Shown one piece after another: positions 23,841 to 34,476 of a stretch of DNA of 64,000 nucleotides. This stretch comes from Strigamia acuminata (lineage: Eukaryota > Arthropoda > Chilopoda > Geophilomorpha > Linotaeniidae): positions 63,187,369 to 63,251,368 of the forward strand of contig OX442314.1 of NCBI GenBank assembly GCA_949358305.1, written 5' to 3'. Position 1 is the first letter of the stretch, and the number at the start of each line of letters is the position of its first letter. Both the position numbers and the translations under genes were made by a program. The notes below the pieces were generated by a model that saw nothing but the letters and a program-made list of their open reading frames with translations, had not been told where the DNA came from and ran no database searches.

Positions 23841-25833
23841 CATATTTTGCTGAAAAAGGCCACATTTCGCTGAAAAACGCTATATTTCGCTGAAAAACGC
23901 GACATTTTCTCTGAAAAAGGCCATATCTCGCTGAAAAAGGCCACATTTCAATGAAAAAGGCCATATTTTGCTGGAAAAGATCTTATTTTGCTGAAAAAAG
24001 CCACATTTCGCTGAAAAAGGCCATATTTTGCTGAAAAAGGCCATATTTTGCTGAAAAAGGCCATATTTTGCTGAAAAAAGGCCACATTTCGCTGAACAAA
24101 ACCATATTTCGCTGAAAAAGGCAAGATTTCGCTGAAAAAGGTCATATTTTGCTGAAAAAGGCCACATTTCGCTGAAAAACGCTATATTTCGCTGAAAAAC
24201 GCCACATTTTCTCTGAAAAAGGCCATATCTCGCTGAAAAAAGCCACATTTTGCAGGGACTAATTTAGACGCCGGGGACTTGGCGACGTTTAATGCACCAT
24301 GTGCAGCCCCTAACTGACCCGACCTGAAACGTCTCCAGTCGGAATATTAATAAATGCCCTGGCATTTATTCGAGGCCTTTCACTAGATGCGGCTACTTTT
24401 CGCTTAAAAAGGCCATATTTCGCTGAAATAGGCTATATTTCGCTGAAAAGGCCATATTTCGCTGAAAAAAAGCCACATTTCGCTGAAAAAAGGCCACATT
24501 TCGCTGAAAAAGGCAAGATTTCGCTGAAAAAAATCATATTTTGCTGAAAAAGGCCACATTTCGCTGAAAAACGCTATATTTCGCTGAAAAACGCCACATT
24601 TTGCTGAAAAAGGTCTTATTTCGCTGAAAAGACCACATTTTGCAGGGACTAAATTAGACGCCAAGGACTTGGCGACGTTTAATGCACCATGTGCAGCCCC
24701 AAACTGGCCCTACCTGAAACGGCTCCAATCGGAATATTAATAAATGCCCTGGCATTTATTCGATGCCTTTCGCTAAATGCGGCTACTTTTCGCTGAAAAA
24801 GGCCATATTTAGCTGAAAAAAGGCAACATTTCGCTGAAAAAAGGCCACATTTTGCTGAAAATGCTAGATTTAGCTGAAAAACGCCACATTTTCTCTGAAA
24901 AAGGCCATATCTCGCTGAAAAAGGCCACATTTCGCTGAAAAAGGCCATATTTTGCTGAAAAAGGCCATATTTTGCTGAAAAAGGTCTTATTTCGCTGAAA
25001 AGGGTCTTATTTTGCTGAAAAAAGCCACATTTTTCAGGGACTAATTTAGACGCCGGGGACTTGTTGACGTTTAATGCACCATGTGCAGCCCCAAACTGAC
25101 CCGGCCTGAAACGGTTCCAGTCGGAATATTAATAAATGCCCTGGCATTTATTCGAGGCCTTTCACTAAATGCGGCTACTTTTCGCTGAAAAAGGCCACAT
25201 TTTGCTGAAAAAAGGCCACATTTCGCTGAAAAAAGGCCACATTTCGCTGAAAAAGTCAAGATTTTGCTGAAAAAAGTCATATTTTGCTGAAAAAGGCCAT
25301 ATTTCGCTGAAAAAGTCCATATTTCGCTGAAAAACCCCATATTTCGCTGAAAAACGCCATGCTGAAAAAGGCCATATTTCACTGAAAAAGCTCTTATTTC
25401 GCTGAAAAGGCCACATTTTGCAGGGACTAGGTTAGACGCCGGGTACTTGGCGACGTTTAATGCACCATGTGCAGCCCCAAACTAACCCGGCCTGAAACGG
25501 CCGGAATATTAATAAATGCCCTGGCATTTATTCGAGGCCTTTCACTAAATGCGGCCACTTTTCGCTGAAAAAAGCCATATTTTGCTGAAAAAAGGCCACA
25601 TTTCGCTGAAAAACGCCACATTTTCTCTGAAAAAGGCCATATCTCGCTGAAAAAAGCCACATTTTGCTGAAAAAGGCCATATTTTGCTGAAAAAGGTCTT
25701 ATTTTGCTGAAAAAAGCCACATTTTGCAGGGACTAATTTAGACGCCGGGGACTTGGCGACGTTTAATGCACAATGTGCAGCCCCAAACTGACCCGGCCTG
25801 AAACGGCTCCAGTCGGAATATTAATAAATGCCC
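23841..25833. repeat. Satellite array, right block
   Basis: Same ~20-bp unit and same spacer as the left block, continued after the Copia insertion. Spacers start near 24252, 24642, ~25034, 25420 and 25726, so the spacing here is about 390 bp and falls to ~306 bp. The 858-bp form is missing. The last spacer is cut at the word AATGCCC and joins unrelated DNA through a perfect palindrome. Confidence 0.95.
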
Positions 25834-25861
25834 ACGATACACTATTTAAATAGTGTATCGT
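25834..25861. repeat. Perfect 28-bp palindrome at the satellite edge
   Basis: ACGATACACTATTT followed exactly by its reverse complement. It sits at the junction between satellite spacer and non-repetitive DNA. Confidence 0.95.
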
Positions 25862-26291
25862 AGAGCAAAATAAGGGAAAAATGCATCCCGCAAACTCTCT
25901 AATATAGAAAATATTATTGGATGTGACCTAATGGCTACAGAAGTGGAGGTGATGACTGAACACATCAATGTATTACAGACTATATATACCACTGGCCGAT
26001 TCTCGTATCAAAACAGATTTGGCAAGTTAAAAATTATTCAATTTTCTGTTACTTGATTTGTAAACAAGTAAATATAAAAAACCAAGTTTTTGGAAAAAGA
26101 CTTTTATATTAGTGCTTTAAATGGCCGCAGAGTGCACTACTACCGCAGATTGTTAAAACAATTTTTAACACGATCACAGCAATCAAGAAACCAAGAACAT
26201 TTTCTTAACAATGTTAATGTAATTAGAGCTAACCAATCAGAAGATGTGGTTTGGGATAGCAAGGAAAACATTTTTTGATTTTTTCACAAAT
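25862..26291. other. Gene-free stretch after the satellite
   Basis: AT-rich, with no domain or inverted termini recognised. A 62-codon frame at 26090-26278 is not supported by anything else. Confidence 0.4.
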
Positions 26292-26329
26292 ATTGTCACC
26301 CGGTCTGGTGACACCGATGAGCGGACGTC

Positions 26330-27085
26330 CCCGATCGCATGACAATTCCCCCTTCAACCTGTTATTTCATATATCAATGTTTAGCGTTATGTGATTACTT
26401 AGCAATTGAAATAATTGTTTTTATTGTTTTGAAATCAACATGTTGTAAATTATAACTGTGATAAGAGTTACATCGGAATGTATATCGTTTATTTTGCTAC
26501 ATATTGTGTAAAATGTCGTGTATTTAATCAATGATCCAAAAAGTAATTGTTACGAATGAATTCCGATGTATTAATGAGTTTTTCATTATTTGTTAGCGAT
26601 ATGTTTGACGTCACATGTAATTTAATGTCGTTTTCATATCGTCTTAGTTTATAATAATGATGACAGATTAATGGTATCATCATGTATATGATTGTTTCTG
26701 TTTTATACCGTTTCACATGTACTTGTAAATAACATGATTTGTCGATTTTTAATGTGATGTAATTCAGGAGAATAAAACTTCACTTCTTTTTATGTTTTCA
26801 ACCAAGTCAGGGCCTGTTTATTTTCACATAACACCTAATTACGTATTCACAGGATTAGGGTTACTTTTATGAACTTCACTAGTTTTTCTCCACATGGAAC
26901 AAGGTCCAATTCAACATTCCAAGTTGAGAAACACAACGCGCACTCGATAGTGTTATATGTTAAACAATGTGAGTTTTCCAAGGACAATTGTGTTTGTGTG
27001 ACATTATCACACGTAAGTACGAATATGTTCGATAAACTTTATTAAATATTTACGTCGTATCGATTGTCAAACAATTACGTCGTGA
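26330..27085. other. Gene-free AT-rich stretch left of the protease ORF
   Basis: No coding content recognised. An AATAAAA poly(A)-like signal near 26770 is followed by TCAGGGCCTGTTTATTTTCA, which resembles a retroelement 3' end, but nothing more can be supported. Confidence 0.35.
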
Positions 27086-27451
27086 GTGCGTGCGGTTAGC
27101 ATCGTCGGGCAGCCAACCTTACAGACGCCCATTTGGATAGGACACCCACTCCTCGAGTTTTGGCGACAATTCCACTGCGATATAATTTATTTTGTGGCTG
27201 TCCTACACAACCGACTGAGCGCTTGGGACTGGCTGAAGCACTCTGGGGATGTGCCAGCTCCTCAGCAAAAGATTTGGATGTTTCCGGTTCCAGTGCCCAG
27301 CCATTGGATGTTGTACATCCTACACCAGTGTCGACCACAGGCCGAACTAATCTTGTACGATCCTTCCGGCCCCATCAAGGATAAATCAGACCAGAATTGG
27401 CTACACATCAAAAACACCCTAATTGGTGCGCGATTTGAGATTCCGCAATAC

Positions 27452-28381
27452 CAGTGTTGTATCGAACTAGAACTATTAGTTCGCGTTCGCGAACTTAGTT
27501 CTTAGTTCGCGAACTAAGAACGCAAACTAGTTCGCGATTCTTAAAGAACGAAAAAAACGAACGATTCTTAAAGAACGAAAAAAACGAACAAAGTTCGTTT
27601 TTTGGACGCGAACTACGTTCTAGTTCGTTAATTAGTTCGTTCCTCCGACGTTGTATTGCTCGGCCAATCATTGACGACTTCTATAGTATAAAACTAGTGT
27701 AATTTCTTTAAATAAAATAACTTGTGACATTCGACCCTGATAAGCTGTTGCGTATTTCATTGTTTAGTCGGATTTGGTGGATTTCCAACAATAGTCTACA
27801 ATTCTATTTTGTTTCGTAATCGCTTTTTCCGAGGTCTGTGATCGGACAATTGTCTTGATTATTTCTCGAATGAAAGTATAAATACTGAGATCGATGCGGT
27901 TGAGGACGAATTGAGTAGCTACTTAAATAATCGGAGTTCGGAAGTGTCATCTCTTAATAATTTTCCTCTAGTAATGAAAGTATTCCGAAAACACAACACG
28001 GCAATTGCATCATCAGCCCCCGTAGAGAGGCTTTTCAGCCGAGCCAGCTTAGTCGCAATTCCTAGGCGCAGCTTATTATCTGACGAAAATTTCGAGAATT
28101 TGATTCTTTCAATGATAAATTTAAATATTTAATTATTTTACATTTTGTTACAGTAAATAAATGTCTTATTCAAGTAGAAAATGGTATAAATAAAACTTTG
28201 AATTCAGAAAATAATTGTTTGAAAATAGAACTGAACTAGAACTGAACTAGAACTGAACTAGAACTTAGTTCGCTTTGAGATTTTGGGGTGAACGGGAACT
28301 AGAACTAGTTCAGAATATTGAAAATGGTGATGAACGAGAACTAGAACTAGTTCGCGATTTAGTGAACGAGATACAACACTG
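27452..28381 (+). mobile_element. Non-autonomous hAT transposon (930 bp), 8-bp target duplication
   Basis: Termini CAGTGTTGTATC / GATACAACACTG are a perfect 12-bp inverted repeat. CGCAATAC is duplicated on both sides (27444-27451 and 28382-28389). Both ends are packed with the word TTCGCGAACTA or AACTAGAACT and its inverses, as expected for subterminal transposase sites. The interior keeps only the C-terminal dimerisation piece of the transposase. Confidence 0.93.
27844..28132 (+). pseudogene. hAT transposase C-terminal dimerisation domain remnant
   Basis: The frame through 28132 ends with the hallmark hATC block: F-P-L-V-M-K-V-F, then SSAPVERLFSRAS, then R-R-S-L-L-S-D-E-N-F-E. The catalytic DDE part, the insertion domain and the BED finger are absent. 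This is an internal deletion derivative mobilised in trans, if at all. Confidence 0.9.
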
Positions 28382-28726
28382 CGCAATACCAGCTATGGAA
28401 GCCACCCAGGATGGGACAATTGAATGGGGACTCATGTGGCCCCACCATTCTCTACTTCCGGCGTCGCTACCTGGCAAACCGAAAATTAATGTTATTGGCA
28501 GCCCCTTTCGATCTGCAGATCTGTCTCCTTTACAAGATAAAATATTATGGTCTCGAACCTTTTGATGAGGCCGTTGCGGATGAGGATCCCATTGACACCT
28601 GGTAGAATCATATGGAAAGTTTCTTTTATTTTGTTTTTGTATATTTAGAATTATTATTTTGCATTTCGTACTAATGAGCAATCAAATGATAGTGGTTTTT
28701 GAGAGACCAAAAATCTTGAAGAGAGA

Positions 28727-29198
28727 ATTGTCACGCGGTCCGGTGACACCGATGAGCGGACGTCGAGTTAATGGGGGAAATAGAAGGTGACTTCTAGAGA
28801 GCAGAGCTTGTAAAAGTTCAGTTCTCCCTTCGCCAGAGGTTGCCTGCTCAACTGGAGCTCAGAGAGTTGCCTCCAACTGCCTCACCTTCTTTATGATAGC
28901 CAACCGTTTAATTGTTCATTACAAGTGTTAGTTATTAATTTCAAGTGAGTTTCATTGCATTTAATAATTTAAAAGGATCCTTATCAATTGTTTGATTTTG
29001 GTTCATTTATATAATTTGTAATTGATGATTCTCAAACTGAATTATGTTTGAATAAATGTTATTGATTTCATTTAAGTTTAGCCTGAGTTATCCTTTGCTT
29101 ATCCTGTTGCCTGGTTCAGCTACAACTCCTTAGAACCACGTAACAAACTGACTCCACCAGGACGTCCGCTCATCGGTGTCACCAGACCGCGTGACAAT
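28727..29198. mobile_element. 472-bp element with 38-bp inverted termini
   Basis: 28727-28764 and 29161-29198 match 37 of 38 bases in inverted orientation. Each terminus contains an internal TGTCAC...GTGACA hairpin. The interior (AT-rich, with a GAATAAATGTT stretch) has no coding content. It is either an independent MITE or the right end of the 26292-29198 unit. Confidence 0.75.
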
Positions 29199-30340
29199 AT
29201 ATCAAAATGATATCTGTCCATCTAATGTGTTCTTTGCTGTTGATGTCTCGATAAAGTTAGAAATTAGTGCTTGTTAGTTAAGAAGCAGCCATGTTTGATG
29301 GTGGAATTAACATAAGTGTTTTATTGACAGGTTTTTACATAGGTGGCGCTGATAGTTAACCAGCGTCACAAATTAGCATAATTTGGAGATGGAGTGCGGA
29401 CACTCCACCATCAATTGCTGCTGTGTTCTGTTTGCTCTTTTAAACTTTTTTAACTCCTGTAGAAACGAGATATTTTATTTGTGGTTGTCGCACAAGCTAT
29501 GTTATTTTATTTTAGAAATTATACTATAATTATTTTGTTATTAATCCTGCATCATTTTTCTTTATTTCATTTTAACAAGAATTAAATTTATAAAAATTTA
29601 TAGGTGTATGAATCATCTAATCAATACTTTAATCAACAAACTTTAAACTTTAAACTTTAAATTCTTTAACTGTCTGAACTATCCAACGACCTCTAACTTG
29701 GACCTGTTCGGCCAGCTTAGAGCCTCCAAGTCGCGGCAAAAAATTTACACTTGAACGGTCGTAGGGTCTATAACCTCACTAACAATCCGGGAAGTTGGAG
29801 AGAATGCAAGTTGGGTTTGGAACTGGTTTGTCCATAGCCGTAGTGTCTCCATTGCCACCCCACTCCATTTGATAAAGTTTTCTCCAATGTCCAGTGACGG
29901 AGTTTTAACACAATTTAAATTTTGTTATTTATATAATTTATTTCCCATTACTTTTTGTAATTCTTTTGGTAATTGACAATTTTGGAATAGTCATTGTCAT
30001 CAGCTTAAACTACTCATTGCTCACCGATGAAACGGGAAATTTCTTATCAGACTCTAGCCTAAACTAAAATCAGTTTGCAGTTTTACTGTACTAGTAAAAA
30101 AAACCAGTCTAGAATCTAGATGCAAATGCACTGCAAAATTTTTCTGAAAATCTAAATTTCAAACATGAAGAAATATACCCTGAAAATAAACTTCTCTTCA
30201 AATGGTAGCTGCAAAATCTATGTCTGAGTTTCAAATTTTGCAGCGTATTGTTAACAGTTTTAGAATAGATAGTTTTCCAAATTAAAATTCATCACATTGC
30301 GAACTATACTTGTAGACCCAAAACTTGAAATATTTGATAC
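29199..30340. other. Gene-free AT-rich stretch
   Basis: No gene recognised. An 11-bp inverted pair TTGATGGTGGA / TCCACCATCAA at 29296-29414 encloses a hairpin GTGGCGCTG...CAGCGTCAC, which may be a very short MITE. Short CTTTAAA iterations occur near 29640. Confidence 0.4.
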
Positions 30341-30439
30341 AACACGTTCTCACAGGCATAAAATTCACCCCCTATTAAATTTTTAGAATTTCCCATTTTT
30401 ATTATTTTCCAATTTAATTTATTTTCAACCTTTCTCTTT

Positions 30440-30710
30440 TTTTGCTAACTCATTTCTTTTAAAGTATGCGCAAATAAGTTCTTTGCGCATCACCTTGATG
30501 ACACATCTTTTTATTTCTGCCCCACCTCTGATCACAGTTGATTCAACCATCAATCACATGATCTGAGGTGACTCCTGGGCAAACCTGCTTTTCGGAATGA
30601 CTTCTCACCTAGCTGTTGATCAAGACATGTGTCTTAAACACTAAGTTTGAATGTCAATCCCAATTCTTTTGTTTCGCGCTTTAATCAGCGCATTCATTTT
30701 CCACCTAACC
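30440..30710 (+). repeat. Diverged LTR relic related to the left-edge LTR
   Basis: Shares ordered patches with 3560-3830: TTGCGCATC, CACATGA with nearby GGTC/CCTGG words, AGTTTGAATGTCAATC versus GAGTTTGTCAATC, and TTTCGCGCTTTAA. Upstream, TCACAGGCA...TTCACCCCC near 30350 may answer to the LTR start. The relation is by eye only. Confidence 0.4.
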
Positions 30711-30934
30711 GTATCGCACCTCAAAAGCCATAACTTGCAAGCAAAATCGACTTTTTCGCACAAAGTTGATTGGTCGACCGTCGATTGTCGTTCCGACGTT
30801 CAAGCGGCTCTGTTTGATGACAGTGTACCAGGAATTTCTAGCAATGAAGAGATATTTTATTTTTGGTGTAACCCTCATCTCAAAGGTCTCGAAGCCTTAG
30901 AAGCAGCAACAGCGCTCTTGTTTGACCACCATAC

Positions 30935-31328
30935 TATATTCGGATCAACTACAAGGTTGTACCTTGTTCGATTGGTTGAGCCTCTTTACTCCTACTGTGC
31001 TACCAGCAGAAAAAGTAGTTTTTGTTATTTTTTATTTTTTGGATTATTATAATGATTAAAATGATGAAATTTTATTTTTATTTTATAATAAAATGTTTTT
31101 TCTATTTATAAAATATAGTTTTATGCTGTTTTATTTAAAAATACATGTTTGTTCAGTTAGTTTAGTTTATTGGTTGTTTTGTCAGGAAAGCAAACAGTTT
31201 TTGAATTTTTTTATTCTCGATTACAATATCTGTACATGTAGTGTAATTCTGGTGTTTTGATCTACTTTTTTGTATCAATGCACGAGTGAAATGAGAGAAG
31301 GTACAACCTTGAAGTTGATCAGAGTATA
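30935..31328. mobile_element. MITE family I, copy 1 (394 bp)
   Basis: Imperfect inverted termini of ~35 bp (TATATTCGGATCAACTACAA... against TATACTCTGATCAACTTCAA... on the other strand). The interior matches 32141-32532 along its length, including AAAATGATGAAATTTTATTT and GTCAGGAAAGCAAACA. Confidence 0.85.
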
Positions 31329-32140
31329 CATCCTCGTTATAGCACTACGTTTAGTGTTTTCCAAACTATGAAATCCACACTAACAACTGCCGGCCTATTC
31401 TACTCGAATAGGCGGAATAAAGGCAAACATGCATTCAGTTCAAGCTTGACATGACAAGTCCTTTATTTATGAGTGGTTGCCAATGGCAACCACACCAACA
31501 ATTCCGCGAGAAACACAATCAATTTATATCTAACCAATTATTCTGAACATAACACTACGGCAAAATAATTCCGGTAAGATTGGAGACAGCCAATCATACA
31601 GAAATATTTTTTAAGCAAACTCCTACTTCGTATTGTTATTTCAATTTTGATACAAGAAAATGGCGTTCACTTAAATTTACTCAGAAACAAGTTGGGGATT
31701 ACACCGGATGCTTATAGCAACCGCCAAAGGAAAATATTTCTTCAACTGTGGACAGCATTCCAAAATTGTCGATACTAAGTTGGAAACTGGAGTGACGAAG
31801 AATAAATTACCGGGCCTGTGAAAATCTTATTAGCATTTGGTGTAATCTCATGATGAGTTTTGTCTTATTTAAGATATATCCGTCATCTGTTTGTGTTTTA
31901 CGATAAGTATGTTTTGCAGTTAATACGTAATGTTGTACGTTTGTAAATATCTAACTAAATTCTGTACGGTTAGACATATCTTTATTTGTGTATTTAGGAC
32001 AAATCTCCTATTAATGTTGTCATATTTTATTGTAATGATCTGTTTTTATAAGCCATGTATTTTTTTAAGTGTGACTCATATCACATGTTCCTCTTTTAAG
32101 TTTGACAAATAAAGATGGCACCCAATTTGGGATCTATGCC
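31329..32140. other. Gene-free stretch between two MITE copies
   Basis: No coding content. Contains two small hairpins, GGCCTATTCTACTCGAATAGGC near 31393 and GTGGTTGCCAATGGCAACCAC near 31473. Confidence 0.4.
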
Positions 32141-32532
32141 TATACTCAAACCAACTAAGTTACAGGTTGGTCCTTTCTCCCATTGGGCAAGCCTCATTAC
32201 TCCTACTGTACTGCCACCAGGAAAAGTAGTTTTTTTTATTTTTTGGATTATTCAAATGCTTAAAATGATGAAATTTTATTTGTATTTTATAATAAAATGT
32301 TTTTTCCATTCATGATATTAAGTTTTATGCTGTTTTAAATTCATCATACATGTTTGTTTAGTTTATTGCTTGCTTTGTCAGGAAAGCAAACAATTTTTGA
32401 ATTTTTTTTTCTATAATAATGTCTGTACATCAAGTGCAATTCTGGCGGTTTGGACTATTTTTTGTATCACTACACAAGTGAAATTGCTCGCCCAATGGGA
32501 GAAAAGACCAACTTGTAGTTGATTAGAGTATA
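32141..32532. mobile_element. MITE family I, copy 2 (392 bp)
   Basis: Termini TATACTC.../...GAGTATA extend to ~47 bp of inverted similarity, including TTTCTCCCATTGGGC and its complement. Non-coding. Transposase family undetermined, and the TATA ends would fit a TA-duplicating element. Confidence 0.87.
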
Positions 32533-32666
32533 ACTGCAAATATGGCCTCAACTCACCTATTAAATCTATCACGTGTAAAACTCTCTGAAGAAATTCTTCA
32601 GAGAAATTAATTTTTTACGAGAAGTTTATCTAGAATTCTGCTTTACGACATCAACTCTGACAACTG

Positions 32667-33294
32667 GTGTACAGTTTTACCGCCATCCGAAAACGGTTAC
32701 ACAACTCCTGTGAGAATGTGTTTTGCGACTATGACTGTTTAATATTAGAAAAGGATTACAATCGATGCTGTTATTTTATTAAACCTTTAGAAACTTTGAA
32801 AACTGTAACCAATTGTGACTGTTTGGCTACCCTAGTGGCCTACATCATTCCACACACCGCCTGGTGGCCCCAAGCCGTCCCCCTCTTGGAGGAGTGGACC
32901 GGCCTAGCAGGGGAGGCGGAAGCTGAGTGGTGTGGTGAGAGAGAGAGAGACATTGCCCAGAGAGCCGAGGATGAAGACGTGCTAGGGTTGGCCGCCACGG
33001 TCCTAACTACAGCAGATACAACTGCTGACTCTGCTGCTCTCGCCACTCACAACTGTGACGCTCAGTACCAGGATGAGAAGCCAGTTGCAGCCTCCATGAG
33101 CGACTACGTGGGTCGTACGAGTAAGTACAGCAGAGTGTTCGTCCGACGTGACCGACCACGTCACCCATGGGGCTCATGCCCTGTGTGTGACAGGTGGGTT
33201 GCAGGTGTAGCGTGCCTAACGGCACAGCCACACAGTGAGATAGGTGACCCAACGCCAAGACAACAATTAAAGGCCAAAATCCAACAATCTAGAG
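32667..33294 (+). CDS. Unrecognised open frame, 3' end overwritten by a hAT MITE
   Basis: A frame of ~209 codons runs until the MITE and closes inside it at 33404. It has no ATG at the front (starts GTG), an acidic Glu/Arg-rich middle with Leu-Ala repeats, and a CPVC pair near base 33178. It is more GC-rich than its surroundings, which suggests former coding use. I do not recognise the protein. Confidence 0.3.
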
Positions 33295-33604
33295 CAGGGG
33301 TTCCCAAACTTTTTAGCATCGCGCCCCACTTTTTAAGCAAGGCGACCTTCTGCGCACCACTTCATCTACCAGTGCATTATTTTTTTTTTAAAATAAACTA
33401 CTAAAAAGAAAAAAAGAAATTTTTATATAATTTTGCATAAAACTTTGTATAATTTTATACATAATTTTATATAATTTTGCATTAAATTTTACATTAGTTT
33501 ACAAAAAAAGCTTGTCTTATTTAGCTGTGTGTAATGGGTGCGCCCTACCAATAATCAGCTCGCGCCCCACCAGTGAGGCGCGCCTCACCGTTTGGGAAAC
33601 GCTG
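33295..33604. mobile_element. hAT-type MITE (310 bp) with perfect 8-bp target duplication
   Basis: Termini CAGGGGTTCCCAAAC and, on the other strand, CAGCGTTTCCCAAAC agree at 13 of 15 positions. ATCTAGAG is repeated exactly at 33287-33294 and 33605-33612. Subterminal GCGCCCCAC words occur at both ends, as is usual for hAT elements. The interior is AT-rich iterations of TATAATTTTGCAT. Confidence 0.95.
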
Positions 33605-33671
33605 ATCTAGAGTCCCTGTCTCGTTCTTACATGAGATATACGTCCCTCCCGTGCAGTAAATCCAGTCACAC

Positions 33672-34476
33672 AATTATGCTGGAGAATTGGAAGAAGCCGA
33701 CCAATACACTCATTTGCTGAAACTCAATGACAAAATGGACGCAGACAACACACTCAACGTGTTCAAATCCGACGCGGAATTTAAGGAAACCGAAGAAAAA
33801 TACAAAGCGATTCGCACAGACATTCTGGAGGAAGCGAGTGACGAAGAAAGCGAAGAAGAGGAAGAAAAAGATAGTCATCATCGATAACACCGAGAGCAAT
33901 CTGGTGGTGCTGCAAAGGACCATTTATTTGACCATTCAATCGAGTTTGGATTTCGAAGGATGCGTGCATAAATTGCTGAAAATGGAGCTCAAAGCGGGAC
34001 AAGAGATTGAGTTGAGTCACATGATTGTGGATTGCTGCGCGCAGCGGAGAATGTACGACAAGTTTTTCGGGTTATTGACACAGCTGTTTTGCCAACTGAA
34101 TCAAATTTGCGTGACACCATTCGAACAGATTTTTGTCGACTCAAACGACAAGATTCGTCGGTTGGAGACGAATCAATTGAGGAACATGGCGAAATTTTTC
34201 ACGCATCTGTTGTGTACGGATGCGGTTAGTTGGGTGCTTTTAAAGCATATAAGACTAAACGAAGACGACACGACTTCGATAATTCCTGGAACAAAATTTT
34301 AACTAAGATTCTACTCGACGGAGTACATGGGGCTGGCAATCCTCAACGAAAGAGTAAAAGACGCGTCGTTGCAAGAAGCGTTCGAGGGTCTATTTCCTCG
34401 TGATAATCAGAGATTTGCAATCAATTTTTTTACATCCATCGGTCTGGGCGGTTTGATCGAGGAGTTGAGGGTGTGA
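33672..34476 (+). pseudogene. Intronless broken copy of the splicing factor gene CWC22
   Basis: Three reading segments follow the CWC22 order. First an acidic leader ([22 protein letters not shown]) to 33887. Then, after a one-base shift near 33870, the MIF4G core ([62 protein letters not shown]) with a stop at 34300. Then, in the same frame past that stop, [25 protein letters not shown] and [14 protein letters not shown], ending at TGA 34474-34476. A short stretch before the stop reads better in a shifted frame. The MA3 half is missing and no introns are seen. AATAAA at 34514 follows. I infer a retrocopy fragment. CWC22 normally recruits EIF4A3 to the spliceosome. Confidence 0.85.

Larger units (their letters stand above)
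27086..28605 (+). pseudogene. Ulp1/C48-type cysteine protease ORF split by a hAT insertion
   Basis: Left part 27086-27451 and right part 28390-28605 are in one frame once the hAT element and one copy of its 8-bp duplication are set aside. The candidate C48 tetrad is visible: His in PSHWMLY, Asp in LILYDPSG, and Gln and Cys in QLNGDSCGP. The left part also has I-W-M-F-P-V-P, as expected in the N-terminal strand of the Ulp1 fold. The right part ends at TAG 28603-28605. An in-frame stop lies at 27083 and no ATG is obvious. A splice acceptor near 27099 is possible, so the start is unknown. Ulp1-like proteases occur both as host deSUMOylases and inside DNA transposons. The flanking repeats favour the latter. 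Confidence 0.75.
26292..29198. mobile_element. Possible DNA transposon bounded by 38-bp inverted repeats, carrying a C48 protease ORF
   Basis: A 38-bp sequence (ATTGTCACCCGGTCTGGTGA..., 26292-26329) recurs at 28727-28764 in the same orientation and at 29161-29198 inverted. Each forward copy differs from the inverted one by a single base. The outer pair would enclose the Ulp1-like ORF. No clear target duplication was seen, so the larger unit is an inference. Confidence 0.4.

Noticed and set aside
4140-25833. CRISPR-like array (short repeats with spacers)
   Set aside because: Units are directly adjoining with no unique spacers, in a eukaryotic intron-bearing context with retrotransposons.
26292-26340. 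Possible hammerhead ribozyme (CCGATGAG...CGGACGTC) in the 38-bp repeat
   Set aside because: The core needs CUGAUGA and a GAAA box. The U is C here and no GAAA follows at the right place.
33422-33500. Independent AT minisatellite
   Set aside because: It is the interior of the 33295-33604 hAT MITE.
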